Below are positions 60,701 through 63,429 of a stretch of DNA of 64,000 bases, in pieces. A model generated the notes under the pieces. That model did no database searches and was not told where the DNA came from. It saw only the letters and a program-made list of their open reading frames with translations. The DNA is taken from assembly GCA_026936325.1 (NCBI GenBank), contig JAPTHN010000018.1, forward strand, positions 8,637,658-8,701,657, in the 5' to 3' direction. The stretch comes from Platynereis dumerilii (taxonomy: Eukaryota > Annelida > Polychaeta > Phyllodocida > Nereididae). The translations under genes were made by a program, and so were the position numbers. Within the stretch, counting starts at the first letter, position 1. The number at the start of each line of letters is the position of its first letter.

Positions 60701-63429
60701 CTCCTCGACCCGCCAAGTGCTGCTACTTCAAGAAAAAATGCAAAATACTTCCGATAAAAATGACCGATGGTCAACGTAATGTTATGTTTTTCAGATTGAA
60801 GGAGGGAATGTTTACCTATGAAGAATTCCTCATCAAATTCATTACAAACGCGATCCAACTCCGAAAGACCATCGATGGCATTCTTCATCTTTGTCTTGGT
60901 GTACGGACATGATGTGTTGATTTTGGAGAAACAAGACAATCCATTATAGTAGTTCCTGTCATCAAAATTGAAAATATTAATATTTTTTGTACATGAAGGG
61001 AATACATTACCTTGTAAAAATTAAGAAATAATTGATTTTTTGAAATACCAAATGGGTTTTTTGCATAGAAAATTGGTTTTTCTAAACACCTGCATTCATG
61101 ATATTAAAGATAATATAATATAAAACTATAACCCAAAATCCATGTCACAGCCCCGGGGTCACAGCGGGTAGAAAAAAGAGACCCACAGAATCGCATACTT
61201 GCTAAAATGGCTGTACAAAATTCTTTAGGCCAGACCTAATTGACATTAGCTTCTCTGATCGACTAACCCAATAGATTTTCTGCCTACGAAATAAAAATTT
61301 GAGTTTACTCACAATAAAAAATTTAGATTACAGCTTATTTATTCGTTCTACTGACCGACCTTAGAAAAAGTGCTCCTAGAAGATCCAAGAAGCTAAAGAT
61401 CAACTATGTCTGGCCTAACTAGTTTCTGTTTACTCACTTGCAACTTTTGTAGAGATATTCTTTGTTGTGGTTAGCGCGCGAATGAGGTCTCGTCTTGATC
61501 ATAGAATCACACTCTTCGTAAGACAGCATCTCAGAGACAAGATTGGTGCATTCTGATGATAAATGGGATAATAATAATTATTTATTTATTTATAGTGTCA
61601 CAAAAATGAAATTTCTCAGTAACACTTTACATAAATGATAAAACTTGAAAAGATGAAAATATATGGGAAATGTAAACATTAAAATTGATATTTGTTAAAA
61701 CAGAAATAACAAATAAGACCGGCAAATGATAAATACATCAACCGTTGTAAAATTCTAAAAATGAATGAGTTTTAAGTTTAGTTTTAAAATCATCAAAGTT
61801 ATCACAAGGATGTGGGGTAACAATATTGTAATTTCATCTAGGAAAAACAAATACAATGTCTTCGGAATATACCGAAAAATCCAACGTAATACGCTCCAAA
61901 ATACTGGTACATCCAAAGCCACTCTCTCTAAGCTGCTTTTTAATTCGAACAATCAAATATATTCCAAATGACGTAGGTGATAATACATCGCCTTGTTTGA
62001 CTCCATTAGCGACTGTGAGGGAGTCACGGAAGGAACTATTCCACTTCACTCTTAGCTTTCGGTTTTTATACAAATAAACATTGCTCATGCATAAACACTG
62101 TTCATTCCTGTGCATGCATCTTATAAGATATTAATCAATCTAACAAAATCAATATATATATATATATATATTAGGGTGATGCAGATTGCACAAAAAAAAA
62201 ATAAACTTTTGAATTTTCAATGGGGCACCCCCAAATATGTTCCAATATATGGAAAAAAAATTCAGTAAAAATTTGAGCCAAATCGGACAAATTTTAGAGG
62301 GTGCTACCGCTATTTGAAATATAACATTGTATTGCAATGGGCGAAATCCCAGTTTTATGGGTGATGGGTGAAGGAAGTTGTCCTACCACTAGAGTGATGG
62401 TAATTATTTTCTTATTTAAGCTTTCCACTATTCTCATCACAAATCCATTCATATTTTGCCAATATCCGGTCATTTCAGGCTACTGGGCACTCCTAAAGCA
62501 ACAAATTTTTCCCGATTTTTACAGCGTTAAGGTTAGACGCGGTATATGATAACATAACCAGGAATAAAGGTACACAAATTTAAGTTACACCATCTTATTA
62601 AGCAGGAAAAGAGCTTTAATTTGAATACCAACATTACTATGTTGGTATATTCTACAGTATTACGGCAGTGCTTTGAATATTGGGAATTTTCGCAAATAAT
62701 TGTTAATGACAAATAAGCTCATTCAACGGGGTCAGATGGTCAGAATATAGCAGTGTTGGTATTCAAATTAAAGCTCTTTTCATGCTCCATCTATTGAAGT
62801 AACTTTCATTTCTGTGACATTGAAACTCGTAATGTTATTAAATACCGCGAATTTGGTATATTTTGACTATTTTATCTTTGTTAGTCTGGTGGTAGCAGCA
62901 TGGAGAAGTCAAAAATAATCCAAATTTGCATTGATCCGCTGTTCTGACAACCAGACTCAAAAATTATGACCATGTCGCATTGGTTTGGTGCACCAGGTAT
63001 AGTTGAACTCGCAACATGCCAAATTATAGGATATTTTCGCATTGAATACTAATGTTAATTTTCATGATGCGGTAGCACCCTCTAATTTTTGTCCGATTGA
63101 GCTCAAATTTTTACTGAATTTTTTTTTCATATATTGGAACAACTTCAGGGGGTGCCCCATTAACATTTGAAAACTTCACTTTTTTGCATCACCCTAATAT
63201 ATATATATATATATATTTGCATAGTATAAATTTTCCTTTTAATATAATTGGTCTATGCAAGCATACAGAGATGTGTAAAGATAACACAAACCTACCTTTG
63301 TGACAATATTTGCTAATATGAGTCGAGAGTTCGTGAAGGAGCCTCATCGCTGTCACGGCTACGAAATTGTCGCAAGAAAGCAAGTTCTTGAACATGCATT
63401 TCTTGATGAAAGGATACTGTTTACTGAAC
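9896..63429 (-). CDS. Modular cysteine-rich secreted precursor (21 exons, 5' incomplete)
   Basis: I do not recognise this gene. Twenty-one minus-strand exons join through GT/AG sites with fully compatible phases into 1,762 codons and a TAG stop. Residue numbers used in the exon entries count from the first complete codon in the window. Three copies of a cysteine block, each on three exons (A-B-C), alternate with linker exons D, E and F; a remodelled fourth block ends the protein. Within A-B-C the spacing is C-x4/7-C-x21/22-C, then three residues, C-x12-C, a third Cys, then C-x7/9-C-x20/27-C. Seen directly: many N-glycosylation sequons, four clusters of four or more basic residues, and mucin-like and Pro-Asp-Tyr repeats. 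Inferred: an extracellular, furin-cleaved glycoprotein. The Cys spacing loosely recalls helical extracellular domains such as nematode DUF19/T20D4.11-like, but I cannot show homology. The start and signal peptide lie beyond 64,000. Short exons could be missing inside long introns. Confidence 0.88.
10215..11814. mobile_element. Foldback element derived from the 3' end of a Tc1-like transposon
   Basis: TIRs of about 560 bp (10,215-10,775 and 11,255-11,814) begin CAGTTCT[AG]CCCAAAAGT and are flanked by TA. Each arm, read outward, encodes DKLW[SY]DLGQAVPRRRP and then SVELQKFCEAERIKI, resembling the C-terminus after the catalytic domain of Tc1 transposases (W..L...V..R.P...EL...). QGNNPKP in another frame recalls the QDNDPKH box. 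The element therefore arose as an inverted duplication of the parental 3' end. It is non-autonomous and lies in the last intron. Confidence 0.82.
12000..12126 (-). CDS. Exon 20: block 4, B unit
   Basis: Residues 1,674-1,715. It has the invariant C-x12-C (CQGYEVKWDNYVAC) and a third Cys in PAVC. The acceptor is GTACTCCAG and the donor is GCAA|GTATGT. It carries the same entry and exit phases as exons 2, 8 and 16. Confidence 0.89.
12127..12462. other. Intron 19, nothing recognised
   Basis: AT-rich intronic DNA between exons 20 and 19, with no repeat family seen. Confidence 0.6.
12463..13683 (-). CDS. Exon 19: charged Cys segment plus Thr/Ser/Pro/Glu mucin domain
   Basis: Residues 1,267-1,673. 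A short Thr-rich start is followed by a charged helical segment with four Cys (IEC, PLC, IVC, NPC). After that come about 250 residues of imperfect TTTTEPS repeats, typical of mucin-type O-glycosylated stalks. It ends AHKEPG and joins the B-type exon 20. 'HKE' recalls the CHKEC/CHKGC joint, so the mucin may have been inserted into, or grown within, an A unit. The acceptor is AATCTTTCAG and the donor is CCTG|GTGAGA. The DNA repeat is likely length-polymorphic. Confidence 0.9.
13684..14206. other. Intron 18 (left part), nothing recognised
   Basis: AT-rich DNA without coding or repeat signal, up to the SINE target duplication. Confidence 0.6.
14220..14517 (+). mobile_element. tRNA-derived SINE inserted at the exon 18 splice donor
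   Basis: A tRNA-like head (box A TGGCCTAATGGTTAAG, box B GGGTTCGAATCCC) is followed by a ~200-bp body and an (AAAC)n tail. An exact 13-bp target duplication, acctggagttcgg, lies at 14,207-14,219 and 14,518-14,530. The insertion is antisense to the host gene, and the duplicated target includes the last 11 exon bases and the donor GT. Confidence 0.92.
14520..14637 (-). CDS. Exon 18: basic-site linker, donor inside a SINE target duplication
   Basis: Residues 1,228-1,266. GRRRRKRAIIP is a strong convertase-type site equivalent to exon 11. The remainder is Pro/Asp-rich. The 3' end CCGAACTCCAG|GT is the right-hand copy of a 13-bp target-site duplication flanking a SINE. The current donor reads CCAG|GTTTGT, its bases beyond GT coming from the SINE tail, while the duplicate at 14,207-14,219 keeps CCAG|GTACAT. 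Confidence 0.87.
14698..14925 (+). repeat. Hairpin-bearing dispersed repeat, copy 1
   Basis: It has a hairpin centred on CGGGCTTTAGCCCG, then 'ggacaacaaagaatat' and 'gattggctgacagaggtgtc'. The same order occurs inverted at 20,216-20,500, and parts occur at 38,254-38,350, 50,148-50,240 and 51,665-51,775. Confidence 0.6.
14926..15840 (+). mobile_element. LINE fragment: C-terminal part of ORF2 and 3' region
   Basis: The plus-strand frames read QKRSVRIVKNAKFNAHTEPI and, after a frame break near 15,070, NYNTRHAYAFRIPQ with later SIRFRLPAIIN. This is the conserved end of jockey/CR1-type reverse transcriptase ORFs (iQKR..Ri, HNYNTR). An AT-rich 3' region follows. It is antisense to the host gene, within the intron between exons 17 and 18, and defective. 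Confidence 0.75.
16246..17203 (-). CDS. Exon 17: block 3, C unit with Pro-Asp-Tyr repeat extension
   Basis: Residues 908-1,227. It opens with the C unit (ECAKNVSESSEC, sequons NYT and NVS). The partner third Cys, expected 20 residues on, is Ile. It continues with a His/Gly/Asp-rich stretch, then about 25 imperfect repeats of the type D-[YH]-x-P-D-Y ('DYNDHTPDY'), a compact IPDYIPD run, and NDHAPRN repeats. Such repeats suggest an extended extracellular linker or a possible metal- or mineral-binding acidic region. The donor ATG|GTATGT is phase 0. Confidence 0.87.
17478..17645. repeat. Dispersed repeat unit (uninterrupted copy)
   Basis: 'ctacg...tatgcactctctgagtg', 'ttatggcag' and 'ccacgctgtacagtg' recur in the same order at 44,160-45,046, where a microsatellite and a MITE interrupt them. 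This copy marks the empty site. Confidence 0.6.
17660..17732 (-). CDS. Exon 16: block 3, B unit, third Cys absent
   Basis: Residues 884-907. C-x12-C (CNNIEEERDSIYAC) is kept. The third B-unit cysteine, expected eight residues after the joint, is replaced by Phe (VEFA). The exon is shorter than its counterparts (73 bases). The acceptor is ATGTTACAG and the donor is TTGC|GTAAGT. Confidence 0.85.
17796..17996. mobile_element. hAT-type MITE, CAGTGGCG ends
   Basis: It starts CAGTGGCGA and ends CGCCACTG, with an exact 8-bp duplication aggcaatg at 17,788-17,795 and 17,997-18,004. The interior is rich in G runs. A sister copy is at 47,391-47,585. Confidence 0.88.
18366..19362. mobile_element. TIR element with GGGCACAGTGAGAC boxes
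   Basis: Ends GGGGAGAGCGGGACACTGTG and CACAGTGCCCC are inverted, with TA on both sides. 'gggcacagtgagaca' recurs internally in both orientations. There is no transposase frame. Confidence 0.65.
19500..20200. repeat. Degenerate ~150-bp tandem repeat
   Basis: 'aactagaccatataggctac', 'tttcatccatgtac' and 'agtcctagcccggaaatga' recur about every 150 bp in three to four copies, ending in 'cgcccgaccgcccg'. Confidence 0.55.
20216..20500 (-). repeat. Hairpin-bearing dispersed repeat, copy 2
   Basis: Minus-strand version of the repeat at 14,698-14,925. Hairpin arms GCAATATGTG/CACATATTGC surround CTCGGGCTAACGCCCTCG. Confidence 0.65.
20610..20730. repeat. Dispersed repeat 'gggccgaccagac'
   Basis: It shares 'ggggccgaccagac', 'gctatggaccttttt', 'aacattayggtacccyagct' order with 36,358-36,500. 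Family unknown. Confidence 0.5.
21310..22410. other. Intron 15 (part), nothing firm
   Basis: G/C-homopolymer stretches near 21,765-21,775 and 21,880-21,892. The 20,870-21,330 region also holds C runs and 'gttacgtaa' repeats. No gene seen. Confidence 0.5.
22411..22526 (-). CDS. Exon 15: block 3, A unit
   Basis: Residues 845-883. FSCGRSRCYFNE ... PSCHK gives C-x4-C-x21-C, matching exon 7 in length, phase and sequence (KGK.SCG..C.FNE). The acceptor is GTTACAG and the donor is AAAG|GTGAGT. Confidence 0.9.
23369..23566. mobile_element. Foldback MITE 'TTAGGCCACACATAATTGAT', intact copy
   Basis: Ends TTTAGGCCACACATAATTGA and TCAATTATGTGTGGCC are inverted over about 35 bp. The same ends occur at 61,224-61,419 and, split by other insertions, at 47,589-49,804. 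Confidence 0.72.
23819..24155 (+). mobile_element. tRNA-derived SINE with conserved core, TATC tail
   Basis: The tRNA head has box A TGGTGTAGTGGTTAAGG and box B GGGTTCGACTCCC. It then has a core GGATGAGACGTTAAAT ... AAAGATCCCTC like the conserved central domain of several metazoan SINEs (Nin-type, from memory), and 'gagcgcccagaactgggct'. It ends ACCATATCTATCCATCTATC. Confidence 0.75.
24619..24700 (-). CDS. Exon 14: linker F, copy 2
   Basis: Residues 818-844. It carries three N-glycosylation sequons (NAT, NST, NST) and ends KVVC, the Cys before the block 3 A unit. The acceptor is a tandem TTTGCAG|CAG|CACC (NAGNAG), so 24,697 is an alternative start that would drop one residue without changing frame. 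The donor is GCGG|GTAAAT. Confidence 0.82.
24804..25648. mobile_element. TTAA-flanked terminal-inverted-repeat element, copy 2
   Basis: Ends GGTGGCTCGATACTCGTG and CACGAGTAGCGAACCACC, with TTAA at 24,800-24,803 and 25,649-25,652. It is 845 bp and colinear with 5,884-6,727. The flanks match an uninterrupted sequence at 33,020-33,075, an empty site. Confidence 0.85.
26216..28484. mobile_element. Large foldback element (~2.3 kb, ~0.8-kb arms)
   Basis: The left arm (26,216-27,030) and right arm (27,619-28,484) are inverted copies, for example GATTGAGTGAGATGGTTGCA against its complement near 28,440. The ~590-bp loop has no recognisable ORF. A short relative sharing the outer arm is at 58,353-58,557. 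Confidence 0.82.
28526..28642 (-). CDS. Exon 13: linker E, copy 2, tetrabasic site
   Basis: Residues 779-817. YPSLDNPDRRRRSILKRVY holds a run of four Arg followed by Ser, then RLKRW. It is equivalent to exon 5 but shorter, lacking the acidic start. The acceptor is CACTTTTCAG and the donor is GAAG|GTAAGG. Confidence 0.88.
28800..29100. other. Intronic AT-rich DNA, nothing recognised
   Basis: No element boundaries found here or through 29,390. Confidence 0.5.
29392..29635 (+). repeat. Minisatellite 'tgacatcattgac'
   Basis: Fifteen or more units of TGACATCATTGAC and close variants (TGACATGACTAAG, TGACATCGGTGCC), with a higher-order repeat of the variants. Confidence 0.93.
29900..30025 (-). CDS. 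Exon 12: linker D, copy 2
   Basis: Residues 737-778. AETCKLEMRTCLEPLLGFMG is almost the same as in exon 4. The donor is ACAA|GTGAGT. The acceptor GTGACAG is preceded immediately by a repeated CTTGTAT tail of a LINE-like insertion in the same orientation, which supplies the pyrimidine-rich tract. Confidence 0.9.
30026..30190 (-). mobile_element. LINE-like 3' tail abutting exon 12 acceptor
   Basis: On the minus strand, AATAAATTCTTGTATCTTG is followed by another CTTGT unit and then GTGACAG|exon 12. AATAAA followed by short tandem units is typical of a CR1/L2-type LINE 3' end. The upstream extent is uncertain. Confidence 0.5.
30695..30940. mobile_element. Foldback MITE, CACTCTAAAAA ends, copy 1
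   Basis: Ends CACTCTAAAAAATG and TTTTTTAGAGTG. The interior is a palindrome of 'ccatgttggttttttgcatt' and 'ggtttttcaaaaaacc'. It lies about 45 bp beyond the exon 11 donor. Confidence 0.78.
30985..31081 (-). CDS. Exon 11: basic-site linker
   Basis: Residues 705-736. DLFKGTGKTSNRKKRGVQ carries an R-K-K-R|G convertase-type site. Exon 18 (NLLGLKGRRRRKRA) is the equivalent in block 3, with the same phase-0 entry and one-base exit. A CACTCTAAAAA-ended foldback MITE lies about 40 bases beyond its donor. Confidence 0.85.
31281..31525 (+). mobile_element. SINE with TATC/TTTC tail, head-truncated copy
   Basis: Matches 23,860-24,155: 'ggctggggaacccgaaatt', 'gagcgcccagaactgggc', and a tail ACCATATCTATCTATATC. 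The tRNA head and part of the core are missing. Confidence 0.7.
31635..31896. mobile_element. Foldback MITE, TCATAGAAATACATAGAACG ends
   Basis: Perfect ~31-bp inverted ends. The interior carries a second inverted pair (CCAAATCCACCATCTTGGAA / TTCCAATATGGCGGATTTGG). Confidence 0.8.
32287..32425. mobile_element. Foldback MITE, CACTCTAAAAA ends, copy 2
   Basis: A shorter relative of 30,695-30,940 with the same 'ccatgttggtttt' palindrome and 'tttttagagtg' end. Confidence 0.72.
33753..34272 (+). repeat. 60-bp minisatellite, nine copies
   Basis: Unit 'tgttatactattcatgattt' plus 40 bases. Copies start at 33,753, 33,813, 33,873, 33,931, 33,991, 34,051, 34,112, 34,170 and 34,230. Length varies only in the A run. 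Confidence 0.95.
34404..34537. mobile_element. hAT-like MITE nested in a larger hAT-type element
   Basis: Begins CAGTGGTGG, ends CGCCCCTG, with an exact 8-bp duplication ccagtcca at 34,396-34,403 and 34,538-34,545. Confidence 0.85.
34608..35400. other. Intron 10 (part): pyrimidine-rich stretch
   Basis: A TTCC/TTTC run at 34,635-34,720. The rest has nothing recognised. Confidence 0.5.
35407..35975 (-). CDS. Exon 10: block 2 extension with helical segment and acidic end
   Basis: Residues 515-704. A Gly/Ser/Pro/Asp-rich start is followed by a Leu-rich, probably helical segment (about residues 600-680), then repeated AEES and a Glu/Pro tail ending DPFW. There is no cysteine. The splice acceptor is CTTTTCCAG|GGCAA. 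The donor GG|GTATGT leaves phase 0, the same phase as the end of exon 17, so exons 9+10 together correspond to exon 17. Confidence 0.85.
36358..36610. repeat. Dispersed repeat 'gggccgaccagac', copy 2
   Basis: Counterpart of 20,610-20,730, longer here, ending near 'atagccccccgccccc'. Confidence 0.5.
36611..37860. other. Intron 9 (part), nothing firm
   Basis: Two adjacent units of 'tcgggggctaccgcccccga' type at 37,675-37,740 are small GC hairpins. No gene seen. Confidence 0.5.
37866..37960 (+). repeat. (TATC)n microsatellite
   Basis: About 20 pure CTAT units, continuing with degenerate units to about 38,065. Confidence 0.95.
38254..38350. repeat. Hairpin module with CTCGGGCTAAAGCCCTCG centre
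   Basis: A near-perfect ~97-bp palindrome (AGATAACACCCTTGTTTGTG ... CACAAACGAGGGCGTTATCT) of the same family as 20,385-20,497. Confidence 0.7.
38827..39391. mobile_element. MITE at the exon 9 donor, 9-bp duplication (Mutator-like)
   Basis: Ends TAGCCCTGGGACCC and GGGGTCCAGGGCTA are inverted. The exact 9-bp duplication atccttacc lies at 38,818-38,826 and 39,392-39,400. The right copy is the splice donor of exon 9 on the minus strand (G|GTAAGGAT). A 9-bp duplication is the Mutator-like size. The 565-bp interior has no transposase. Confidence 0.85.
39400..39944 (-). CDS. Exon 9: block 2, C unit with long acidic extension
   Basis: Residues 333-514. SCVNRTIELSKC ... QLC gives C-x9-C-x20-C, followed by about 130 residues rich in Asp, Glu, Ser and Asn with no further Cys. 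Sequons include NRT, NET and NLT. The acceptor is CTTTCCAG. The donor GCAG|GTAAGGAT is the right-hand copy of a 9-bp duplication made by a MITE that begins immediately downstream in the intron. Confidence 0.9.
39945..40842. other. Intron 8, nothing firm
   Basis: A GC-richer patch at 40,320-40,440 repeats 'gcgggacgg'-like words. No ORF or element ends seen. Confidence 0.5.
40843..40933 (-). CDS. Exon 8: block 2, B unit
   Basis: Residues 303-332. C-x12-C (CANMRQEFQNLTRC) with an N-glycosylation sequon NLT, then the third Cys in DTLC. The acceptor is TTTTTGTTGCAG and the donor is GCGA|GTAAGT. It lies just left of the 3-kb palindromic satellite block. Confidence 0.88.
41040..42890. repeat. Palindromic satellite: CTGCAGAATTCTGCAG array with ~430-bp higher-order units
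   Basis: Dense copies of the self-complementary 16-mer CTGCAGAATTCTGCAG alternate with A-runs. They are organised in four larger units marked by 'atgatttctgaacctctgtt' at 41,291, 41,657, 42,087 and 42,535 (spacing 366, 430, 448). Open frames here (QNSAV..., CRILQ...) are repeat artefacts. Confidence 0.93.
42903..43780. repeat. ~210-bp tandem repeat, four copies plus a partial
   Basis: 'atgacatttttgcgagc', 'ccgatcgccgaaaaa' and 'caacgacggacaaagactga' recur with unit starts near 42,903, 43,111, 43,325, 43,539 and 43,735. Confidence 0.93.
43800..44050. repeat. Right-hand arm of the CTGCAGAATTCTGCAG block
   Basis: The same 16-mer words in a shorter array. Its outer end (CTGCAGGAAGAAATTTA) is the complement of the outer end at 41,048 (ATAATTTCTTCCTGCAG), so 41,040-44,050 has foldback-element structure. 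Confidence 0.8.
44320..44560 (+). repeat. (AAGGAGAAG)n purine tract followed by (GATA)n
   Basis: Pure purine 15-mer repeats at 44,335-44,480, then GATA units to about 44,553. Confidence 0.95.
44639..44993. mobile_element. hAT-like MITE, CAGGGGCGTAGAT ends
   Basis: Perfectly inverted ends CAGGGGCGTAGAT / ATCTACGCCCCTG. 'atggcag' lies on both sides (44,629-44,635; 44,994-45,000). The related repeat at 17,478-17,645 has the site unfilled. Confidence 0.8.
45720..45794 (+). repeat. (GATA)n microsatellite
   Basis: Interrupted then pure GATA/TAGA units. Confidence 0.93.
46010..46790 (-). mobile_element. LINE fragment: end of reverse transcriptase ORF and (ATT)n tail
   Basis: The minus-strand frames read ESVTHLGHKLYSNI, then FYGVQLCDLN and SYRRCLRNVWRLPPRTHN. 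A frame break near 46,430 separates a short second part. This matches the C-terminal part of LINE ORF2 proteins (yLGh.l, fYG..L, WR..lR.iw.lP..TH). The 3' tail is (AAT)n at 46,014-46,033. It has the same orientation as the host gene, in intron 7. Confidence 0.75.
47391..47585. mobile_element. hAT-type MITE, sister of 17,796-17,996
   Basis: It shares 'ggaggtctcgag', 'gggcacccgattctctgg', 'ttggaaagttcatatgggg' and CATAGGGACGCCACTG. Flanks are cctaggcg / cctaggcc. Confidence 0.78.
47687..49703. mobile_element. Nested TIR element GAAGTTTTTCAGGATAAGGG
   Basis: Inverted ends GAAGTTTTTCAGGATAAGGG and CCCTTATCCTGAAAAACTTC. A 3-bp 'aat' duplication (47,684-47,686; 49,704-49,706) sits inside the older MITE. 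No transposase frame. Confidence 0.78.
48442..49173. mobile_element. Innermost TIR element, GGGGCAAGTTGTAAC type
   Basis: Left end GAGGAGACTGGGGCAAGTTG and right end CACAACTTACC...TTCTCCCC, with TA on each side. It is nested in the 47,687-49,703 element, and its end style is like 18,366-19,362. Confidence 0.65.
49973..50088 (-). CDS. Exon 7: block 2, A unit
   Basis: Residues 264-302. LDCGSGSCIFNE ... PLCDE gives C-x4-C-x21-C. It has exactly the same length (116 bases) and phases as exon 15, whose product is GKFSCGRSRCYFNE ... PSCHK. The donor is GAAG|GTCAGT. Confidence 0.88.
50148..50240. repeat. Hairpin module, fourth copy
   Basis: GTGAATATGTGATATATCCG and CGAGGATTATCACATATTCAC are arms around a short GC loop. 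Confidence 0.68.
50820..51070. repeat. G/C-homopolymer-rich low-complexity stretch
   Basis: Alternating poly(G), poly(C) and A-rich words. No gene. Adjacent 50,241-50,819 and 51,071-51,660 hold nothing recognised. Confidence 0.8.
51665..51775 (+). repeat. Partial copy of the hairpin-bearing repeat
   Basis: 'gtgaacaacaaagaatata' and 'gattggctgctggctcatag' match 14,850-14,925. Confidence 0.5.
52300..52423 (-). CDS. Exon 6: linker F, copy 1
   Basis: Residues 223-263. It is Ser/Thr/Pro-rich, with an NTT sequon, and ends in DRAC, whose Cys precedes the A unit of block 2. It has no Met and no ORF-like signature, and was found only by phase and homologous position. The acceptor CCCTCAG sits about 19 bases from a 54-bp tandem array. 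Confidence 0.8.
52443..52766 (-). repeat. 54-bp minisatellite, six copies, next to exon 6
   Basis: Units start at 52,443, 52,497, 52,551, 52,605, 52,659 and 52,713 and are nearly identical. It begins 18 bases from the exon 6 acceptor AG, so it fills the branch-point region of that intron. Confidence 0.97.
52767..53690. other. Intron 5 (part), nothing recognised
   Basis: AT-rich DNA with no element ends or coding signal found. Confidence 0.5.
53701..54874. mobile_element. TIR element, TTAGGGC ends
   Basis: TTAGGGCGTGTCAATTTTGG and its complement at 54,855-54,874. The ~120-bp arms share AAAAGCCCCTCCAAAAG. 'tagata' is on both sides. Non-autonomous. Confidence 0.78.
55014..55172 (-). CDS. Exon 5: linker E, copy 1, tetrabasic site
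   Basis: Residues 170-222. It is cysteine-free, with an acidic start and then YPGERKRRSI, a furin-type R-K-R-R|S site, and a second basic pair in LRSKRW. Exon 13 is its counterpart (DRRRRS ... RLKRW). The acceptor is ATTGCAG|TGTAC and the donor is CAAG|GTAGTT. A hAT-type MITE lies only 25 bases upstream of the acceptor. Confidence 0.87.
55205..55469 (+). mobile_element. hAT-type MITE made of CGAGGCC repeats, copy 2
   Basis: CAGTGATGT ... AACACTG ends with an exact 8-bp duplication ttgtttaa (55,197-55,204; 55,470-55,477). It has the same orientation as 3,422-3,662 and sits about 30 bp from exon 5. Confidence 0.92.
55478..56357. other. Intron 4 (part), nothing recognised
   Basis: A loose inverted repeat pair ('actttgatatagaattagag' near 55,668 and 'tctgtatcaaagtg' near 55,998) suggests an old palindromic element. 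No gene. Confidence 0.4.
56358..56477 (-). CDS. Exon 4: linker D, copy 1
   Basis: Residues 130-169. The motif AETCKAEFRSCLEPKLGFMG is nearly repeated in exon 12 (AETCKLEMRTCLEPLLGFMG), showing a duplication within the gene. It has two cysteines. The acceptor is TATACAG|GTGG and the donor is TTAA|GTAAGT. Confidence 0.9.
56575..58200. mobile_element. Tc1/mariner-type foldback element, ~650-bp arms
   Basis: Ends CACTCTTGATCAAAATGCTG and CAGCATTTTGATCAAGAGTG, flanked by TA. The arms run to about 57,235 and from about 57,548. The loop also holds an ATCAAGAGTGTACA word. No transposase domain recognised. Confidence 0.85.
58353..58557. mobile_element. Small palindromic MITE, relative of 26,216-28,484
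   Basis: CTGTAAATTTTGAATTTTGA and TCAGAATTTACAG ends. Arms contain GATTGAGTGAGATGGTTGCA as in the large foldback element. Confidence 0.78.
58931..59290. mobile_element. Foldback MITE with GTGGAACTCTCC arms
   Basis: About 60-bp arms (GTGGAACTCTCCTTTTTCCA and its complement at 59,261-59,280) carry AGAATAAAACTAT. Confidence 0.75.
59291..60690. other. Intron 3 (part), unknown repeat-like DNA
   Basis: 'gggcaagaagcccc' and 'gggcttctcacctaacccgg' recur in both directions, suggesting an uncharacterised element between about 59,360 and 60,710. No gene seen. Confidence 0.4.
60816..60955 (-). CDS. Exon 3: block 1, C unit
   Basis: Residues 83-129. The acceptor is TGACAG|GAAC and the donor is ATAG|GTAAAC. 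It contains C-x7-C-x20-C (SCFSKINTSC ... RVC) followed by an acidic helix-like end. Unlike the C units of blocks 2 and 3 it has no long low-complexity extension and splices directly to a D exon. Confidence 0.88.
61224..61419. mobile_element. Foldback MITE 'TTTAGGCCAGACCTAATTGA', beside exon 2 donor
   Basis: Ends TTTAGGCCAGACCTAATTGA and AACTATGTCTGGCCTAA are inverted. Same family as 23,369-23,566. Confidence 0.72.
61438..61552 (-). CDS. Exon 2: block 1, B unit
   Basis: Residues 45-82. It begins after ATCATCAG and ends CAA|GTGAGT. It carries the invariant C-x12-C of the B unit (CTNLVSEMLSYEEC), followed by a third Cys in YKSC. A palindromic MITE ends 18 bases downstream of its donor, and an AT-rich tail abuts the acceptor side. 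Confidence 0.88.
61834..62115 (-). mobile_element. LINE reverse transcriptase fragment
   Basis: The minus-strand frame contains NGVKQGDVLSPTSFGIYL, the conserved reverse transcriptase fingers/palm motif, followed by YSED where YADD is expected. It is a short piece of a non-LTR ORF2, in the host gene's orientation. It may share its AT-rich tail (61,563-61,595) with the intron end before exon 2. Confidence 0.8.
62171..63197. mobile_element. Foldback element, TTAGGGTGATGCA ends, inside a TA run
   Basis: About 140-bp inverted arms (TTAGGGTGATGCA and its complement; 'ggggcaccccc', 'gagggtgctaccgc') and an inner inverted pair (TTAATTTGAATACCAACA near 62,612 and 62,745). (TA)n lies on both sides. 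Confidence 0.85.
63296..63429 (-). CDS. Exon 1 of visible gene: block 1, A unit
   Basis: Residues 1-44. The acceptor is a pyrimidine run ending TTTTTCCAG and the donor is AAAG|GTAGGT. The exon completes a codon begun in an exon outside the window, so it is internal. It carries C-x7-C-x22-C, ending KYCHK. Together with exon 2 it gives CHKEC, the three-residue A-B joint seen again as CDEDC and CHKGC. Confidence 0.88.
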
